A stretch of DNA of 17,852 nucleotides, taken from Zygnema cylindricum. Taxonomy: Eukaryota; Streptophyta; Zygnematophyceae; Zygnematales; Zygnemataceae. The notes beneath the pieces were generated by a model, which worked only from the letters and a program-made list of their open reading frames with translations, made no database searches and was not told the DNA's origin. Every line of letters begins with the position of its first letter. Position 1 is the stretch's first letter. The stretch covers positions 1 to 17,852 of the forward strand of contig JBBHKE010000872.1 in assembly GCA_037447655.1 (NCBI GenBank), in the 5' to 3' direction. This document shows positions 17,571-17,852 of this stretch, one piece after another. A program made the translations under genes and the position numbers.

Positions 17571-17852
17571 TCTCTCCCTCTCTCCCTCCCTCCCTCCACA
17601 CAAGGAAGAAATGGTTATTTTCCCTCCCCCCCACTCTCCTCTCCGCCTCCAACTTCTGCTGTCGATTCTGCTTTTGTCCTTTCTGACTAAAGGAGGGGAA
17701 GCCGCCAGAAGCTTCCAGGAAATTTCGCCTCAAATTCTTAAATCCGATTATGGTACAATTCCGTCCTCCTTTCCTCCCTCCCTCTCTCCCTCCTTTTATG
17801 TCCTTCCCTCTCTCCCTCCCTTTATCCCTCTCGCCCTCCCTCCATCTCTCCC
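17571..17852. repeat. CT-rich (CTCC/CCCT)n simple-sequence region
   Basis: CTCC/CCTCCC tracts at 17571-17598, about 17620-17650 and 17761-17852, reaching the right edge of the window. The 92-codon minus-strand open frame across 17455-17733 is mostly Glu/Gly/Arg and Phe low complexity from this repeat, so it is not called as a gene. Confidence 0.9.

Noticed and set aside
17455-17733. 92-codon minus-strand frame
   Set aside because: Driven by the CT-rich satellite and poly-A runs, with no domain.

Overview
This looks like nuclear DNA of a eukaryote, most likely a plant-lineage organism. The evidence is one decayed non-LTR retrotransposon 3' end, long AT-rich gene-free DNA, microsatellites, miniature inverted-repeat elements (MITEs) and many short tandem duplications. 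I found no operons, bacterial-type genes, rRNA, tRNA or CRISPR array. No intact protein-coding gene can be supported anywhere in the window. The plant assignment is an inference from the retroelement type, the TTTAGGG-like words and the general repeat style; I cannot name the species.

Layout. (1) 1-1510 is the 3' part of a LINE-like reverse-transcriptase ORF, cut by the left edge of the window. It is followed by a zinc-knuckle plus PD-(D/E)XK-like nuclease region, and the whole is broken by frameshifts, in-frame stops and an 80-bp tandem duplication. (2) 1511 to about 1770 is its probable 3' untranslated tail. (3) About 1770-10090 is very AT-rich, gene-free DNA. It carries three old copies of one dispersed repeat (2182-2458, 5945-6374, 7330-7908), a second repeat family in two-part copies (2855-4215), and many homopolymers and microsatellites. 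(4) About 10090-17460 changes sharply to a mixed, CpG-rich composition. It has no recognisable gene but is full of foldbacks: a TA-flanked 218-bp MITE (15407-15624), a hAT-like cryptic element (12035-12469) with a second lone end at 10023, a 40-bp near-perfect palindrome (12707-12746), and a 27-bp degenerate minisatellite (13153-13340). (5) 17461-17852 is low-complexity, ending in CT-rich satellite.

The most unusual signal is in region 4. The tetramer GTAC, usually inside CCGTAC, CGTACA or TGTACGG, occurs about 80 times between 10860 and 17410 by hand count, roughly one per 82 bases. The AT-rich block has only about 12, which is what its composition predicts. The enriched words cross element boundaries, so they are not explained by one repeat family. 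I do not know what they do. No gene set in this window works together as a pathway; the content is mobile-element remains and repeat DNA.
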